Origin: Bordetella genomosp. 8 | GTDB taxonomy: Bacteria > Pseudomonadota > Gammaproteobacteria > Burkholderiales > Burkholderiaceae_B | Direction of reading: 5' to 3' | Length of the DNA stretch: 64,000 nt | Assembly (NCBI RefSeq): GCF_002119685.1 | Contig: NZ_CP021108.1 | Span: 4,774,001-4,838,000, forward strand | Shown: positions 35,659 to 44,858 of the stretch, piece by piece | How the letters are laid out: every line of letters starts with the position of its first letter | Position numbering within the stretch: the first letter of the stretch is position 1 | Position numbers and translations under genes: made by a program | The notes under the pieces: generated by a model | Databases searched by the model: none | Told to the model about the DNA's origin: nothing | The model's input: only the letters and a program-made list of their open reading frames with translations

Positions 35659-36777
35659 ATGAGCGAATACCACCGCGATTTTGCGCGCGTCAATGGCAGC
35701 TTCCTCGACTGTGGCGGCCAGCCGCCCGAATCCCGCAACACGCAATGGGCGCCCATCGTGGTGACCAAGGAAGAAATCGACGCGGAGGTCGAACGGCTGG
35801 CATCGTCGCCCCTGCCCTCATCGGGCCGCCGCGAATCGCTGATCGTGCATCCTTCGGCACGCGAGTTCGCGCCGGGCATGGCGCCTGGCATCCAGGTGCG
35901 CCTGTCCGTGCTGAAACCGGGCGAACGCACCGAGCCTTTCCGGCACAACGCCACCGAGGTCAACTTCTGCATCCGTGGCCAGGGCGTGACCGAGGTGGCC
36001 GGCCAGCGCATCGCGTTCAAGCAGTACGACGTGTGGAACCACCCGAGCTATTCCCACTACAGCCACCACAATGACGGCCAGGACCTGCAGGTGCGCCTGA
36101 CCTACTCCAACGTGCCGCTGCTGCAGTTCATGGACATCTACGTGACCGACGTCACGGCGCCGGGGGGTGCCGCGCCCGCCGCCGCGCCCGCCCACGCGGC
36201 CGACGATCCGCGCCGCCGCAATCCCTACGGCATGTTCCCCATCACCGACGACGGCGGGCTGCTGATGCCCTATGAAACGCTGATCAATCCCACGGCGGTG
36301 GAGTCGCGTCCGCTGCATTTCGCCTGGGACAAGGTCAAGCCCCAGCTCGACAAGCTGGAAGCGCTGGGCAAGGAATACATCGGCCGCCGGCTGTACATGT
36401 ACTACAACCCCGCCACCGGCCGCTTCAACGGCATCACGCCGAACTTCTTCGCCACCATGACGATACGGCCGCCGAAAATCATCGACCGCCCGCACCGCCA
36501 TGTGTCCGCCGCGATCAACTACTACTTTTCCGGCAGCGGCTACAGCAGCGTGGCGGGCAACCGCTACGAATGGAAGGCCGGCGACCTGATGCTCTCCGCG
36601 CCGGGCTGGGCCGTGCACAACCATGCGTCCTACGACGACTACGTGTACGAGCTGACCGTGCAGGACCAGCCGCTGAACATCTACATGGAATCGCTGCTGT
36701 GGCAGGAAGACCTGCATCACCCCGCCGTGGTGCTGGGCAAGCAGGAGGGATTCATGACCAACCGCAAGGCCGCCTGA
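35659..36777 (+). CDS. Bicupin dioxygenase, gentisate 1,2-dioxygenase-like
   Basis: This 372-residue protein has two cupin domains. The C-terminal one (about 270-355) has a full three-His site: RPHRHVSAAINYYFSG gives two His, and WAVHNHASYDD gives the third. The N-terminal one (about 75-160) has FRHNATEVNFCIRG and HYSHHND. Ring-cleaving gentisate and 1-hydroxy-2-naphthoate dioxygenases share this layout. It probably opens an aromatic or related ring with Fe(II) and O2. The start at 35659 has GGAGA upstream; the frame is open further upstream in another gene and is not coding there. It is followed 17 bp later by a DapA-like aldolase. Confidence 0.85.
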   Translation: MSEYHRDFARVNGSFLDCGGQPPESRNTQWAPIVVTKEEIDAEVERLASSPLPSSGRRESLIVHPSAREFAPGMAPGIQVRLSVLKPGERTEPFRHNATEVNFCIRGQGVTEVAGQRIAFKQYDVWNHPSYSHYSHHNDGQDLQVRLTYSNVPLLQFMDIYVTDVTAPGGAAPAAAPAHAADDPRRRNPYGMFPITDDGGLLMPYETLINPTAVESRPLHFAWDKVKPQLDKLEALGKEYIGRRLYMYYNPATGRFNGITPNFFATMTIRPPKIIDRPHRHVSAAINYYFSGSGYSSVAGNRYEWKAGDLMLSAPGWAVHNHASYDDYVYELTVQDQPLNIYMESLLWQEDLHHPAVVLGKQEGFMTNRKAA

Positions 36778-36794
36778 ACACGCTGGAGCACGGA

Positions 36795-37700
36795 ATGATC
36801 AATCTGCAGAAGGACGCCCTGCGCGGCTCCATTCCCCCCATCGTGACGCCGTTCAAGGACGGCAAGGTGGACTACGACCGCCTGGCCGGGCTGATCGATT
36901 TCCAGGCCAGGAACGGTACGCACGGGGTGCTGATCAACGGGACGACGTCGGAACCTTCCACCCTGACGGTGGAGGAACGCAACCAGGCGGTCACCGTCGC
37001 GGTGGAGGCCGCGCGCGGCCGTCTGCAGGTCGTGGCGGCCACCGGTTCGCAATCGCATGCCGAAAGCGCGGTGCTCAGCGAACATGCGGCCAGGGCCGGC
37101 GCCGATGCGCTGCTGCTGGTGACGCCGTACTACATCCGCCCGCCGCAGCGGGGCGTGGCCGCGTACTTCATCGATATCGGCCGGCGCGTCGACATTCCGC
37201 TGATGATGTATCACATCCCCGGCCGCACCGCCTTCAAGACCGACCTGCGCACCCTGGAAGAGATCGCCGACGCCCTGCCGCACTTCGTCGGCATCAAGCA
37301 CGCGGTCGACGACCATTCCTTCGTGACGGAGATGCTGCACCGCTTCGGACCGGAGTTCCGCGTCTTCGTGGGCCTGGAGGAATTCACCTTTCCCATGATG
37401 TGCCTGGGTGCCGGCGGCACCATGAACGCGGTGGCCAACGTCGCGCCGCGCGAGGTGGCCGAGCTGTGCAACCTGGTGCGGGCGGGCAGTCTGGAAGAAG
37501 CGCGCGCCCTGCACTACCGGCTGTTCGAACTGATGAAGATGGTCTTCTGGGATACCAACCCGATTCCGCTGAAGTACCTGATGAAGCGGCTCGGCCTGCT
37601 GGAGCGCAACGAGCACCGGCTGCCGATGATGCCGGCCACGCCGGAGCTGGAGCGGCGTATCGACGAACTGGCCGACAGGCTGGCGCTGACGGCGCGCTAG
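36795..37700 (+). CDS. DapA-family aldolase/lyase
   Basis: This 301-residue class I aldolase-type TIM barrel has Thr50-Thr51 in INGTTSEPS, Tyr139 in MMYHIPGRT and Schiff-base Lys168 in VGIKHAVDD. The N-acetylneuraminate lyase/DapA superfamily includes aldolases that split pyruvate from ring-cleavage products. As the last gene after a ring-cleaving bicupin, a catabolic aldolase is more likely than lysine synthesis, and another DapA-like gene lies at 11362. GGA precedes the ATG. Confidence 0.85.
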   Translation: MINLQKDALRGSIPPIVTPFKDGKVDYDRLAGLIDFQARNGTHGVLINGTTSEPSTLTVEERNQAVTVAVEAARGRLQVVAATGSQSHAESAVLSEHAARAGADALLLVTPYYIRPPQRGVAAYFIDIGRRVDIPLMMYHIPGRTAFKTDLRTLEEIADALPHFVGIKHAVDDHSFVTEMLHRFGPEFRVFVGLEEFTFPMMCLGAGGTMNAVANVAPREVAELCNLVRAGSLEEARALHYRLFELMKMVFWDTNPIPLKYLMKRLGLLERNEHRLPMMPATPELERRIDELADRLALTAR

Positions 37701-37764
37701 CAGCCGGCGCCCCGCGGATTACCGGCCGTGGCGCCGCGCCGAGGCGACGGCCACCGCCCGTGGC

Positions 37765-39138
37765 TCACCGGGCGGTGGCACCGAGCCGCGCCACCTCGCC
37801 GGCGTCCGGCATCGCCGCCACCTTCCAGCACGCGTCCGCCAGGCGCTGCGCCTGGTCCCGCTGCATGACCTCGGACGCCAGGCCATGGAATTTCTCTTCC
37901 AGGTCGGCGTCGGACATCGGGCGTGCCAGGGTGCCGAGCGCCTCGGGCACATGGCGGTCCAGCTCGCGGCCGTCCTTCAGCACGATGCGCACGCGCCCTT
38001 CCAGCTTGCGCATATGCGGATCCAGCGTGGTGGTCACGCGCTGGCGCAACGCCACCACGGCCGGATCCAGCACCGACTGCGTGCTGAACTGGGCTTCGCC
38101 GGCGGCGCCATAGACCAGCGCGGCGGCAAGCGCGTGATAAACGCTGAACTTGCCTTCCAGTCCGGTCCTGGGTTCCGTCTTGGCGGTAAGCTCCATGACC
38201 AGCGGCCCCACGGTCGCGTGCACGGCTTCGATCTGGTCGGGCCGCAACCCGTATTCCTTGCGCAGTTGCAGGCAACCGTCGATCACCGCGTGCTGCACCA
38301 GGCCACAGGCAAAAGGCTTGTACATATTGCGCATCAGTTCGTACTGGCCGCCCAGGTTGCCGGTGATGACCTCCGGGTCGAAGCGATCGGACATCACGCG
38401 GCCAAAGCCACGCTTCGCCTCCAGCGCACGCGTCGAACTCGTATAGCCGTGCTGCGCCATCAGGGCCGCGCCCAGGCCGTTCTGCGCCGCCTTGCCGGGA
38501 TGCAGGCTCTTGCACATGCTGCCGAACATTTCGCGCAGGCCAGCCGACTGGGTCGCCGCGATGCCCAGCGCCCAGGCCATCCGCTCCTCGTCCAGGCCCA
38601 GCAGCTTGCCTGCCGCGGCGGCGGCGCCGAACACGCCGGCGGTGCCGGTGATATGCCAGCCCCGGTCGTAGTGCTCGGGGAACACGGACAGCCCGATGCG
38701 GATCTCGGCTTCGACGCCCAGCACATAGGCATGCACCAGGTCGCGCCCGCTGAACCTGCGCCATTCGCACAGCGCCAGCACCGCGGGCAGTACCGGCGCG
38801 CTGGGGTGCACCGCGCGATAGTGGGTATCGTCGAAGTCGAGCACGTGCGAGCTGATGCCATTGAGCAGGGCCGCGTGCAGGATATCCGCGCGGTCGGGCC
38901 GCCCGACGATTTGCGCCTGCGCCGCGCCGAAGAAAGGCTGATAGGCGTCCAGGGCCGCCTGCACGGTCGCATGGCGGGACGCGCCGAGCGCGCAGCCGTA
39001 CCAGTTGAGCAGGCCGCGCGATGCTTCGTGGACGACTTCCGCGGGCAGGTCTTCGTAGCGCGAGCCCACCAGGAAGCGCGCCAGGATGCGGGTGACTTCC
39101 TGCTGGTCGGGGGTGAGCGTGGATGTGGTCATGATCAA
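37765..39138 (-). CDS. MmgE/PrpD family protein
   Basis: This 457-residue protein is related to 2-methylcitrate dehydratase PrpD, cis-aconitate decarboxylase and MmgE. It begins with the helical-domain WYGCALGASRH and includes GTAGVFGAAAAAGKLLGL and CKSLHPGKAAQNG, conserved around the substrate pocket. The reaction is probably dehydration or decarboxylation of a tricarboxylate-like acid. It starts with an ATGA overlap with the Bug gene upstream (ATG 39138), so the binding protein and the enzyme likely serve the same acid. An ATG at 39132 is an alternative. Confidence 0.87.
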   Translation of the reverse strand: MIMTTSTLTPDQQEVTRILARFLVGSRYEDLPAEVVHEASRGLLNWYGCALGASRHATVQAALDAYQPFFGAAQAQIVGRPDRADILHAALLNGISSHVLDFDDTHYRAVHPSAPVLPAVLALCEWRRFSGRDLVHAYVLGVEAEIRIGLSVFPEHYDRGWHITGTAGVFGAAAAAGKLLGLDEERMAWALGIAATQSAGLREMFGSMCKSLHPGKAAQNGLGAALMAQHGYTSSTRALEAKRGFGRVMSDRFDPEVITGNLGGQYELMRNMYKPFACGLVQHAVIDGCLQLRKEYGLRPDQIEAVHATVGPLVMELTAKTEPRTGLEGKFSVYHALAAALVYGAAGEAQFSTQSVLDPAVVALRQRVTTTLDPHMRKLEGRVRIVLKDGRELDRHVPEALGTLARPMSDADLEEKFHGLASEVMQRDQAQRLADACWKVAAMPDAGEVARLGATAR

Positions 39139-40112
39139 TCGATGTGTATGTTCGCGGCCTGGATGATCTTGGCGAACTTGTCGATTTCGCCATGGATGTA
39201 GCTGTCGGCCTGCGCCGGCGTACCCGACTGCACGGACGCGCCCTGCTGGCGCAGCGCCTGCTGCACGTCGGCCGAACCCAGGACGGCGTTCAGCGCGCCG
39301 TTCAGCCTGGCGATGACGTCATCCGGCGTGTGGGCCGGCGCCAGCAGCGAAAACCAGGTGCCGGTGTCGAAGTCCTTCACGCCGCTGGCCTGCATCGTCG
39401 GCACATCGGGCAGGTCGGGATCCGGACGCGCGCTGGTGATGGCCAGCGCGCGCAACCGCCCGCTCTTGACCTGTGGAATCACCGACAACGCGTTGGCGAA
39501 CATCATGTCGACTTCGCCGGACATCAGGTCGGTCATCGCCGGCGCGGTGCCGCGGTACGGCACGTGGCGCAGTTGCAGCCCGGCGTCGTGGGCATACATC
39601 TCCGCCGTCAGGTGCGGCGAACTGCCGTTGCCGGTGGACGCGAACGTCAGATTGTTGGGCTTGCCGCGGGCCAGCGCCGTGAGCTCCGCCACCGTCCTTG
39701 CCGGAACCTTGGTATTGACCACCAGCAGGAAAGGCACGGACGCCATCATCCCCACGGCACGGAAGTCCTTCTCCACCTGGAAAGGCAGGTTCGGATACAG
39801 CGACTGGCTGACCGCGATCGAGGACGGCGCGGCCAGCAGGGTGTAACCGTCCGGCGCGGCGCGCGCCACCGCCGCGGCGCCGACGTTGCCGCCCGCGCCG
39901 GAACGGTTTTCGACGATCAACTGCTGGCCCAGGGAGGTCGACAGTTTCGACGCCACCAGGCGGGTGACGATGTCCACGCCGGCCCCCGGCGGGAACGGCA
40001 CGATGACATGGATGGGCTGGGTGGGATAGTCGGCGGCCTGCGCGCCGGCGCCGGCGGCCAGCACGGCCGTGCACAGGGCGGCGCGCAGCAGCGCCGTGAT
40101 ACGGGGGGTCAT
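39135..40112 (-). CDS. Bug-family periplasmic solute-binding protein
   Basis: This 325-residue TTT-receptor has a signal peptide (about 1-24, ending AQAADY) and PFPPGAGVDIVTRLVASKL as the ligand motif. ENRSGAGGNVGAAAVARAAPDGYTLL is standard. The start at 40112 follows GGAGACC; the longer ORF to 40241 has no signal features. It forms an operon with MmgE/PrpD downstream and lies 141 bp after a LysR gene on the same strand, with a palindrome between them. The ligand is likely a di- or tricarboxylate. Confidence 0.92.
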   Translation of the reverse strand: MTPRITALLRAALCTAVLAAGAGAQAADYPTQPIHVIVPFPPGAGVDIVTRLVASKLSTSLGQQLIVENRSGAGGNVGAAAVARAAPDGYTLLAAPSSIAVSQSLYPNLPFQVEKDFRAVGMMASVPFLLVVNTKVPARTVAELTALARGKPNNLTFASTGNGSSPHLTAEMYAHDAGLQLRHVPYRGTAPAMTDLMSGEVDMMFANALSVIPQVKSGRLRALAITSARPDPDLPDVPTMQASGVKDFDTGTWFSLLAPAHTPDDVIARLNGALNAVLGSADVQQALRQQGASVQSGTPAQADSYIHGEIDKFAKIIQAANIHID

Positions 40113-40201
40113 GATGGTCTCCTCGCTCGCCCCGCTCGGAGGGCGTCGGGCAAGGATTACAGCAGCGCACCCCGGTGCGGACAATGGGCAAGTTCGTTTG
40201 A

Positions 40202-40224
40202 ATTCATAGGTACAGCTTATGAAT
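40202..40224. promoter_or_regulatory. LysR-type operator candidate upstream of the Bug-MmgE operon
   Basis: ATTCATA and TATGAAT are perfect 7-bp arms spaced by 9 bp, about 90 bp before the Bug start. The size and dyad are typical of LysR binding sites, and a LysR gene ends 30 bp away. Confidence 0.5.
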
Positions 40225-40253
40225 CGGGCGGCCCTGACCACCGCCCACGGCGC

Positions 40254-41144
40254 CTAGGCCACCGCGGCCAGCGGGATTTCCTGGAGCATCTGGCGGAAAC
40301 GCCCGGCGGCCGGCGACAAGGCGTGATCCACGTGCCGGCACAGGCATATTTCGCGCATGGGCCGCGGACCGCGCAAAGGCCGGTGGACCAGCCCGCGCAG
40401 ATTGAGCTCGGGCAGCGCGATCGCCGGGACGATGGTCGCGCCGAACCCGGCGCGCACCATGCTCAGGGCGGTGACGGTATTCAGGACTTCGTGCTCCGGC
40501 CGCTTGTCGATGCCGTTTTCGACGAAGCCCGCGCGGATCAGGTCCGCCTGCGCCTGCAGTCCGATCAAGGGATCGCCGGCCAGGTGCCGCCATTGCAGGG
40601 CGCGGCGCGGCGACAAGGCGTGGCCGCGCGGCAGCACGGCCACCAGTTCGTCGTCGAAGAGCCTTTCCATGACCAGCGACTCATGCGGCTCCAGGCGCGA
40701 GCACACCGCCAGGTCGACCTCGTAGTTCAGGAGCAGTTCGGCGATATGCGGAGTACGCGCCTCGCGCAATCGCACCTGCACTTCAGGGTAGCTGTCGTGG
40801 AAGGCCGCCAGGGTGTCGTTGACCAGGCCCAGCGCCAGCGACGGCAGCACGGCCAGGGACAGCTGGCCCTGCTTGAGCCGGGTGATCGCGCGGGCGTTGT
40901 TGCAGGCGTTGTCGATCTCCAGCAAGCCCCGGCGCATCTGGTCGCGCAGCTGCAGGCCCACGTCCGTGATGCGCACGCGCCGCGTGCTGCGGTCGAACAG
41001 CTTGACGTCCAGCGCCGCTTCCAGGTCGCGGATCAATTGCGAAAACGCCGGCTGCGTCATGCCTATCCGTTCCGCCGCACGCGAAAAGGACAGGGAATCG
41101 GCCGCCGCCAGGAATCCTTCCACCTGCCGCAGCTTGATGCGCAT
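40254..41144 (-). CDS. LysR-family transcriptional regulator
   Basis: This 296-residue regulator has an N-terminal winged HTH (about 1-60: FLAAADSLSFSRAAERIGMTQPAFSQLIRDLE) and a periplasmic-binding-type effector domain (about 90-295). The ATG at 41144 is preceded by GGAGG 6 nt upstream and begins MRIKLRQVEGF, normal for the family; the start at 41177 is less likely. It probably controls the Bug-MmgE/PrpD operon downstream. The MFS gene upstream ends 29 bp away on the same strand. Confidence 0.92.
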   Translation of the reverse strand: MRIKLRQVEGFLAAADSLSFSRAAERIGMTQPAFSQLIRDLEAALDVKLFDRSTRRVRITDVGLQLRDQMRRGLLEIDNACNNARAITRLKQGQLSLAVLPSLALGLVNDTLAAFHDSYPEVQVRLREARTPHIAELLLNYEVDLAVCSRLEPHESLVMERLFDDELVAVLPRGHALSPRRALQWRHLAGDPLIGLQAQADLIRAGFVENGIDKRPEHEVLNTVTALSMVRAGFGATIVPAIALPELNLRGLVHRPLRGPRPMREICLCRHVDHALSPAAGRFRQMLQEIPLAAVA

Positions 41145-41173
41145 CGAGACCTCCCCAAGGATGGAAGCGGCCG

Positions 41174-42400
41174 TCAAAGGTGCAATATGGTCGCGCCCCG
41201 GCGCCGCATCAACAGGAATACCGCCAACGACAGCGCGCAGAACACCGCCATGCTTCCGGTCACCGCGACCACGCCCATCGAAGGAAAGAAGCGGCTGACC
41301 ATGGCGCTGGCGAAGGCGCCGACGCCCATCATCAGCGCGTTCATCATCGCCGACGCCGCGCCCGCGATCGACCCCAGCGGCTGCAAGGCGCCCTGTTGCG
41401 TGCTGGGCGTGATCAGGCCGTAGCAGAAGGTGTTCACGATAAGGAAGGGCATCAGGTTCCAGGGCGTCAGCAGGCCCGTCAACGTCAGCCCCAGCATGAT
41501 CAAGGCGGAACAGAGGGCGACCGACAGGCCGATGCGGATCAGGGTATCGCCGGCGACGTGGCCGGCCAGCCTGCCGCTGAGGAACGACGCCAGCATGATC
41601 CCGGCCGCGGTCATGGCGAACAGCAGGCCGAACAATTGCGGCGACACGCCCAGCGCTTCCATCAGCACCAGCGAAGCGCCCGTTACGTAGGCGAAATGGC
41701 TGCCGAACTTGAGCGCGCAGATCATCATGTAGCCCAGCGACGCGGGCTTGCGCAGCAGCGCCAGGTAGGCGCCGGCCACCGGCGCGGCGGGCGGGCGCTG
41801 CGCCTTGGGATGGCGGAGGCGCGGCGCGGATTCGTCCAGGCCCAGCCAGACCACCGCCAGCATCGCGAAGCCGGCGATGGTCATCATGGCGTAGATCCAG
41901 CGCCAGTTGCCGATGTTCAGCAGCGCGGCGCCCACGGACGGCGCCACCATCGGGGCGATGACGCGGATGATGGCGATGTGAGACAGCAATTCGCGCACGC
42001 GCGTGCCTTCGAAATGATCGCGCACCAGGCTGATGGCCAGCACCCCCGCGGCGCCGGCGCCGGCGCCCTGCACCAGCCGCCAGGACAGGAAGGTGGAAAT
42101 GGTTTCGGAGAACGTGCAGCCTGCCCCGCCCAGCGCGTACAGGGCCAGCCCGAACAACAGTAGCGGCCGCCGGCCGAGCCGGTCGGACAAAGGTCCGTAC
42201 ACCAGGGGCGCGGCGGCGAAGCCGACGAAAAAGATGCTCAGGCTCATCGCCACCCGGGCGGGGTCCGTGCCCAGGTCGCGCGCCACGGCGCCGAAGGCCG
42301 GCAGGCCGACGTCGATGGACAGCGACGCAAAAGCCGTCAACACGCCGCAGAACAGGATGAATGTGAAGGAATGGGGGGAAATGCGCAGTCGCGGGGTCAT
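41174..42400 (-). CDS. MFS transporter, Bcr/CflA drug-resistance type
   Basis: This 408-residue inner-membrane protein has about 12 helices. Marks of the Bcr/CflA branch are LSIDVGLPAFGAVARDLGTDPARVAMSL near the N-terminus, GPLSDRLGRRPLLLFGL after helix 2 and RLVQGAGAGAAGVLAISLVRD in helix 4-5. Such pumps export small drugs or metabolites. It lies between a UxaA-type dehydratase gene and a LysR gene on the same strand; a substrate link is not established. Confidence 0.87.
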   Translation of the reverse strand: MTPRLRISPHSFTFILFCGVLTAFASLSIDVGLPAFGAVARDLGTDPARVAMSLSIFFVGFAAAPLVYGPLSDRLGRRPLLLFGLALYALGGAGCTFSETISTFLSWRLVQGAGAGAAGVLAISLVRDHFEGTRVRELLSHIAIIRVIAPMVAPSVGAALLNIGNWRWIYAMMTIAGFAMLAVVWLGLDESAPRLRHPKAQRPPAAPVAGAYLALLRKPASLGYMMICALKFGSHFAYVTGASLVLMEALGVSPQLFGLLFAMTAAGIMLASFLSGRLAGHVAGDTLIRIGLSVALCSALIMLGLTLTGLLTPWNLMPFLIVNTFCYGLITPSTQQGALQPLGSIAGAASAMMNALMMGVGAFASAMVSRFFPSMGVVAVTGSMAVFCALSLAVFLLMRRRGATILHL

Positions 42401-42460
42401 CGGATGTGAAGGCGCCCCGGCTGATGGGGCGCTGGCATTATTTCACAGCCGGGCGCGACC

Positions 42461-43987
42461 TTACATCTGCGCCCCTATCATCCAGGGCACGAACTCCTCG
42501 TCGCCCACGCCCAGCGCCTCGCTCTTGCTGGGCGTGCCCGATGCCACGTCGACGATGGCGCGGAAGATTTCCTCGCCCTTGCGCTGCACGGTGGCATGCC
42601 CTTCCATGATGTCGCCGCAGTTGATATCCATGTCGTCCATCATGCGCCGGTACATCTGCGTATTGGTGGCCACCTTGATCGACGGCGCCGGCTTGGCGCC
42701 GAAACAGGAGCCGCGCCCGGTGGTGAACACCACCAGGTTGGCGCCGCTGGCGATCTGCCCGGTGGCGCCCATGGGGTCGTAGCCGGGCGCGTCCATGAAG
42801 ACCAGGCCGTGCGTATCCACCGGCTCCGCGTACCGGTACACGCCCATCAGCGGCGTCGATCCGCTCTTGGCCACGGCGCCCAGGGATTTCTCCAGGATGG
42901 TGGTCAAGCCGCCAGCCTTGTTGCCTGGCGTGGGATTGTTGTCGATGCTGCCTTTTTCGCGCTCGGCATAGGATTCCCACCAGTGGATGCGTTCGACGAT
43001 CTTCTCACCGACCTCGCGCGAGATCGCCCGGCGCGTCAGCAGGTGCTCGGCACCGTAGATTTCCGGCGTTTCGGAAAGAATCGCCGTCCCGCCGTGCCGC
43101 ACCAGCAGATCCACGGCAGCGCCCAGGGCCGGGTTGGCGGTGATGCCCGAGTAGCCGTCCGAACCGCCGCATTGCAGCGCCACCGTCAGGTGCGACAGCG
43201 GCAGGGGCTCGCGCCGGACTGCGTTGGCGGCCGGCAGCATCTGTCCGATGGCCGCGATGGCGGCCTCCACCGTTTTCATCGTGCCGCCCAGTTCCTGCAT
43301 CACCAGCGGCACCATCATCGGGCCGGGCTCGATACCGCCCGTCATGAACATCGCGCCCATCTGGTTGGCTTCGCAGCCCAGCCCGATCACCAGCACGCCT
43401 GCGAAGTTCGCATGCTTGGCGAAACCGCCTATGGTCCGGCGCAGCTGCTGTATGCCTTCGCCGTTGTGATCGATACAACAGCCGAAGCTGTGCGTCAGCG
43501 GCACCACGCCATCCACATTGGGATAGGCGTCCAGGCGGCCCGGCGCCGCGAAGTGCTGCGCCACTTTCTTGCTGACCGTCGCCGAGCAATTCACCGTGCT
43601 GATGATGCCGATGTAATTGCGCGTGGCCACGCGGCCGTCCGCGCGCCGTATGCCCTGGAAGGTCAGCGGTGCGGCGGCCGGCACCACCGGTCGCACGTCC
43701 TGACCGTAGGCATAGTCGCGTTCGAACTCGCCGATCGACACGTTGTGGGTATGGACGTGATCGCCCGGCGCGATATCGCGCGTCGCGAAGCCGATGATCT
43801 GGCCGTAGCGGTGCACCGGCTGTCCGGCAGCCACGGCGCGCAGCGCCACCTTGTGGGCGGCGGGCACGTCGGCGCGCACCACCAGGCCACCAGCCTGCGG
43901 CAGCTCGACGCCAGCGGCCAGGGCGCGGCGGGCGATCGCGACGTCATCGCGCTCGTGCAGCAGGATGATGGGGGACAGGCTGTCCAT
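42461..43987 (-). CDS. UxaA/GarD-family sugar-acid dehydratase
   Basis: This 508-residue protein has an N-terminal SAF domain (about 8-80) and the large UxaA domain (about 115-500) with TRNYIGIISTVNCSATVS, VPLTHSFGCC, LGCEANQMG and CGGSDGYSGITANPALG. Altronate and galactarate dehydratases have this Fe-dependent architecture. It would convert a hexonate or hexarate to a keto-deoxy acid. The ATG at 43987 has GGAG upstream; the ORF is open to 44083. It is divergent from a GntR regulator, with an operator-like site between them. Which sugar acid is used is not resolved. Confidence 0.88.
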   Translation of the reverse strand: MDSLSPIILLHERDDVAIARRALAAGVELPQAGGLVVRADVPAAHKVALRAVAAGQPVHRYGQIIGFATRDIAPGDHVHTHNVSIGEFERDYAYGQDVRPVVPAAAPLTFQGIRRADGRVATRNYIGIISTVNCSATVSKKVAQHFAAPGRLDAYPNVDGVVPLTHSFGCCIDHNGEGIQQLRRTIGGFAKHANFAGVLVIGLGCEANQMGAMFMTGGIEPGPMMVPLVMQELGGTMKTVEAAIAAIGQMLPAANAVRREPLPLSHLTVALQCGGSDGYSGITANPALGAAVDLLVRHGGTAILSETPEIYGAEHLLTRRAISREVGEKIVERIHWWESYAEREKGSIDNNPTPGNKAGGLTTILEKSLGAVAKSGSTPLMGVYRYAEPVDTHGLVFMDAPGYDPMGATGQIASGANLVVFTTGRGSCFGAKPAPSIKVATNTQMYRRMMDDMDINCGDIMEGHATVQRKGEEIFRAIVDVASGTPSKSEALGVGDEEFVPWMIGAQM

Positions 43988-44071
43988 GGCGGTCTCCTCG
44001 ATATGGGCATGCGGTCGCGGCGCAGCCGCGGGCGACGCCATCATGGGATAATCGCCATAGCCCGCGCAAAT

Positions 44072-44082
44072 TGGTTGGACCA
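44072..44082. promoter_or_regulatory. GntR/FadR-type operator TGGTTGGACCA
   Basis: The site matches the FadR-subfamily pattern TGGTNNNACCA exactly. It lies 28 bp before the GntR start and 85 bp before the divergent UxaA-type gene, so it could control both. Confidence 0.6.
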
Positions 44083-44110
44083 CCTCAGGAATCCCCTTTC
44101 AGGAACCCCG

Positions 44111-44845
44111 ATGCCGCGCCTCACGTCCACATCGAGCGCCTTGCAGCACGCCATGCAGTCCTTGGAACGCCTCGTCCTGGAACATGGCCTGGACGGGCGT
44201 CCACGGTTGCCGCCGGAACGCGAACTGGCGCAACGCTTCCAGGTGTCGCGCACGACGGTACGCGCGGCGATCCAGCGGCTGGTATCGCGCGGAATGCTGG
44301 AAACGCGCCAAGGCAGCGGCGTGTTCATTGCCAGCGACCGGCCCATGAGCCCGGCCACGCCATGGCCGGCCGCGCCCTGGCTGGGGCTGGTCGACGCGCA
44401 GCCGGCGCTGCGGGCGGATACCCTGGAATTCCGCATGGTGTTCGAATGCGCGGCCGCGCGCTTTGCCGCGCAGCGCGCCGATACGCAGGAACGCCGTCAA
44501 CTCGCCGCGACGGTGGACACCATGCAAAAGGCGGTGCGCGACGGCGACGTGGCCAGCGAAGCCGCCGCCGACGCCACCTTCCATGCGCAGCTGGCCAGCG
44601 CGTCGCACAACATGATGCTGGGCCGCTTCTACGCCAACGCCATCGCATCGTTGCGCGCGCACATCACGCGCAACACCTACGATGCGGGCCGCGATGCCGC
44701 GCTGGCCACGCGCCGTTCGCAGGAAAGGCTGCGCCAGCACGTCGCCATCTGCGACGCGATCCTGCGCCAATCGCCGGACGACGCCGCGCTGGCGATGCGC
44801 CAGCACATCGAATTCGTGGGCCGGCAGTTCGAGCTGCGGGGCTGA
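44111..44845 (+). CDS. GntR-family (FadR subgroup) transcriptional regulator
   Basis: This 244-residue regulator has an N-terminal winged HTH (about 10-75: LPPERELAQRFQVSRTTVRAAIQRLVSRGMLETRQGSGVFI) and a helical FCD effector domain (about 95-240) with the His/Asp metal-ligand pattern around ADATFHAQLASASHN. It probably represses the divergent sugar-acid dehydratase gene until its sugar acid binds. The ATG at 44111 follows AGGAAC. The frame is open far upstream but that is antisense to the dehydratase. Confidence 0.9.
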   Translation: MPRLTSTSSALQHAMQSLERLVLEHGLDGRPRLPPERELAQRFQVSRTTVRAAIQRLVSRGMLETRQGSGVFIASDRPMSPATPWPAAPWLGLVDAQPALRADTLEFRMVFECAAARFAAQRADTQERRQLAATVDTMQKAVRDGDVASEAAADATFHAQLASASHNMMLGRFYANAIASLRAHITRNTYDAGRDAALATRRSQERLRQHVAICDAILRQSPDDAALAMRQHIEFVGRQFELRG

Positions 44846-44858
44846 GGCCTCGCGCCCG

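Noticed and set aside
42412..42432. GCGCCCC/GGGGCGC hairpin after the UxaA-type gene
   Set aside because: It is a perfect stem but without a U-tract on the transcribed (minus) strand, so I do not call a terminator.
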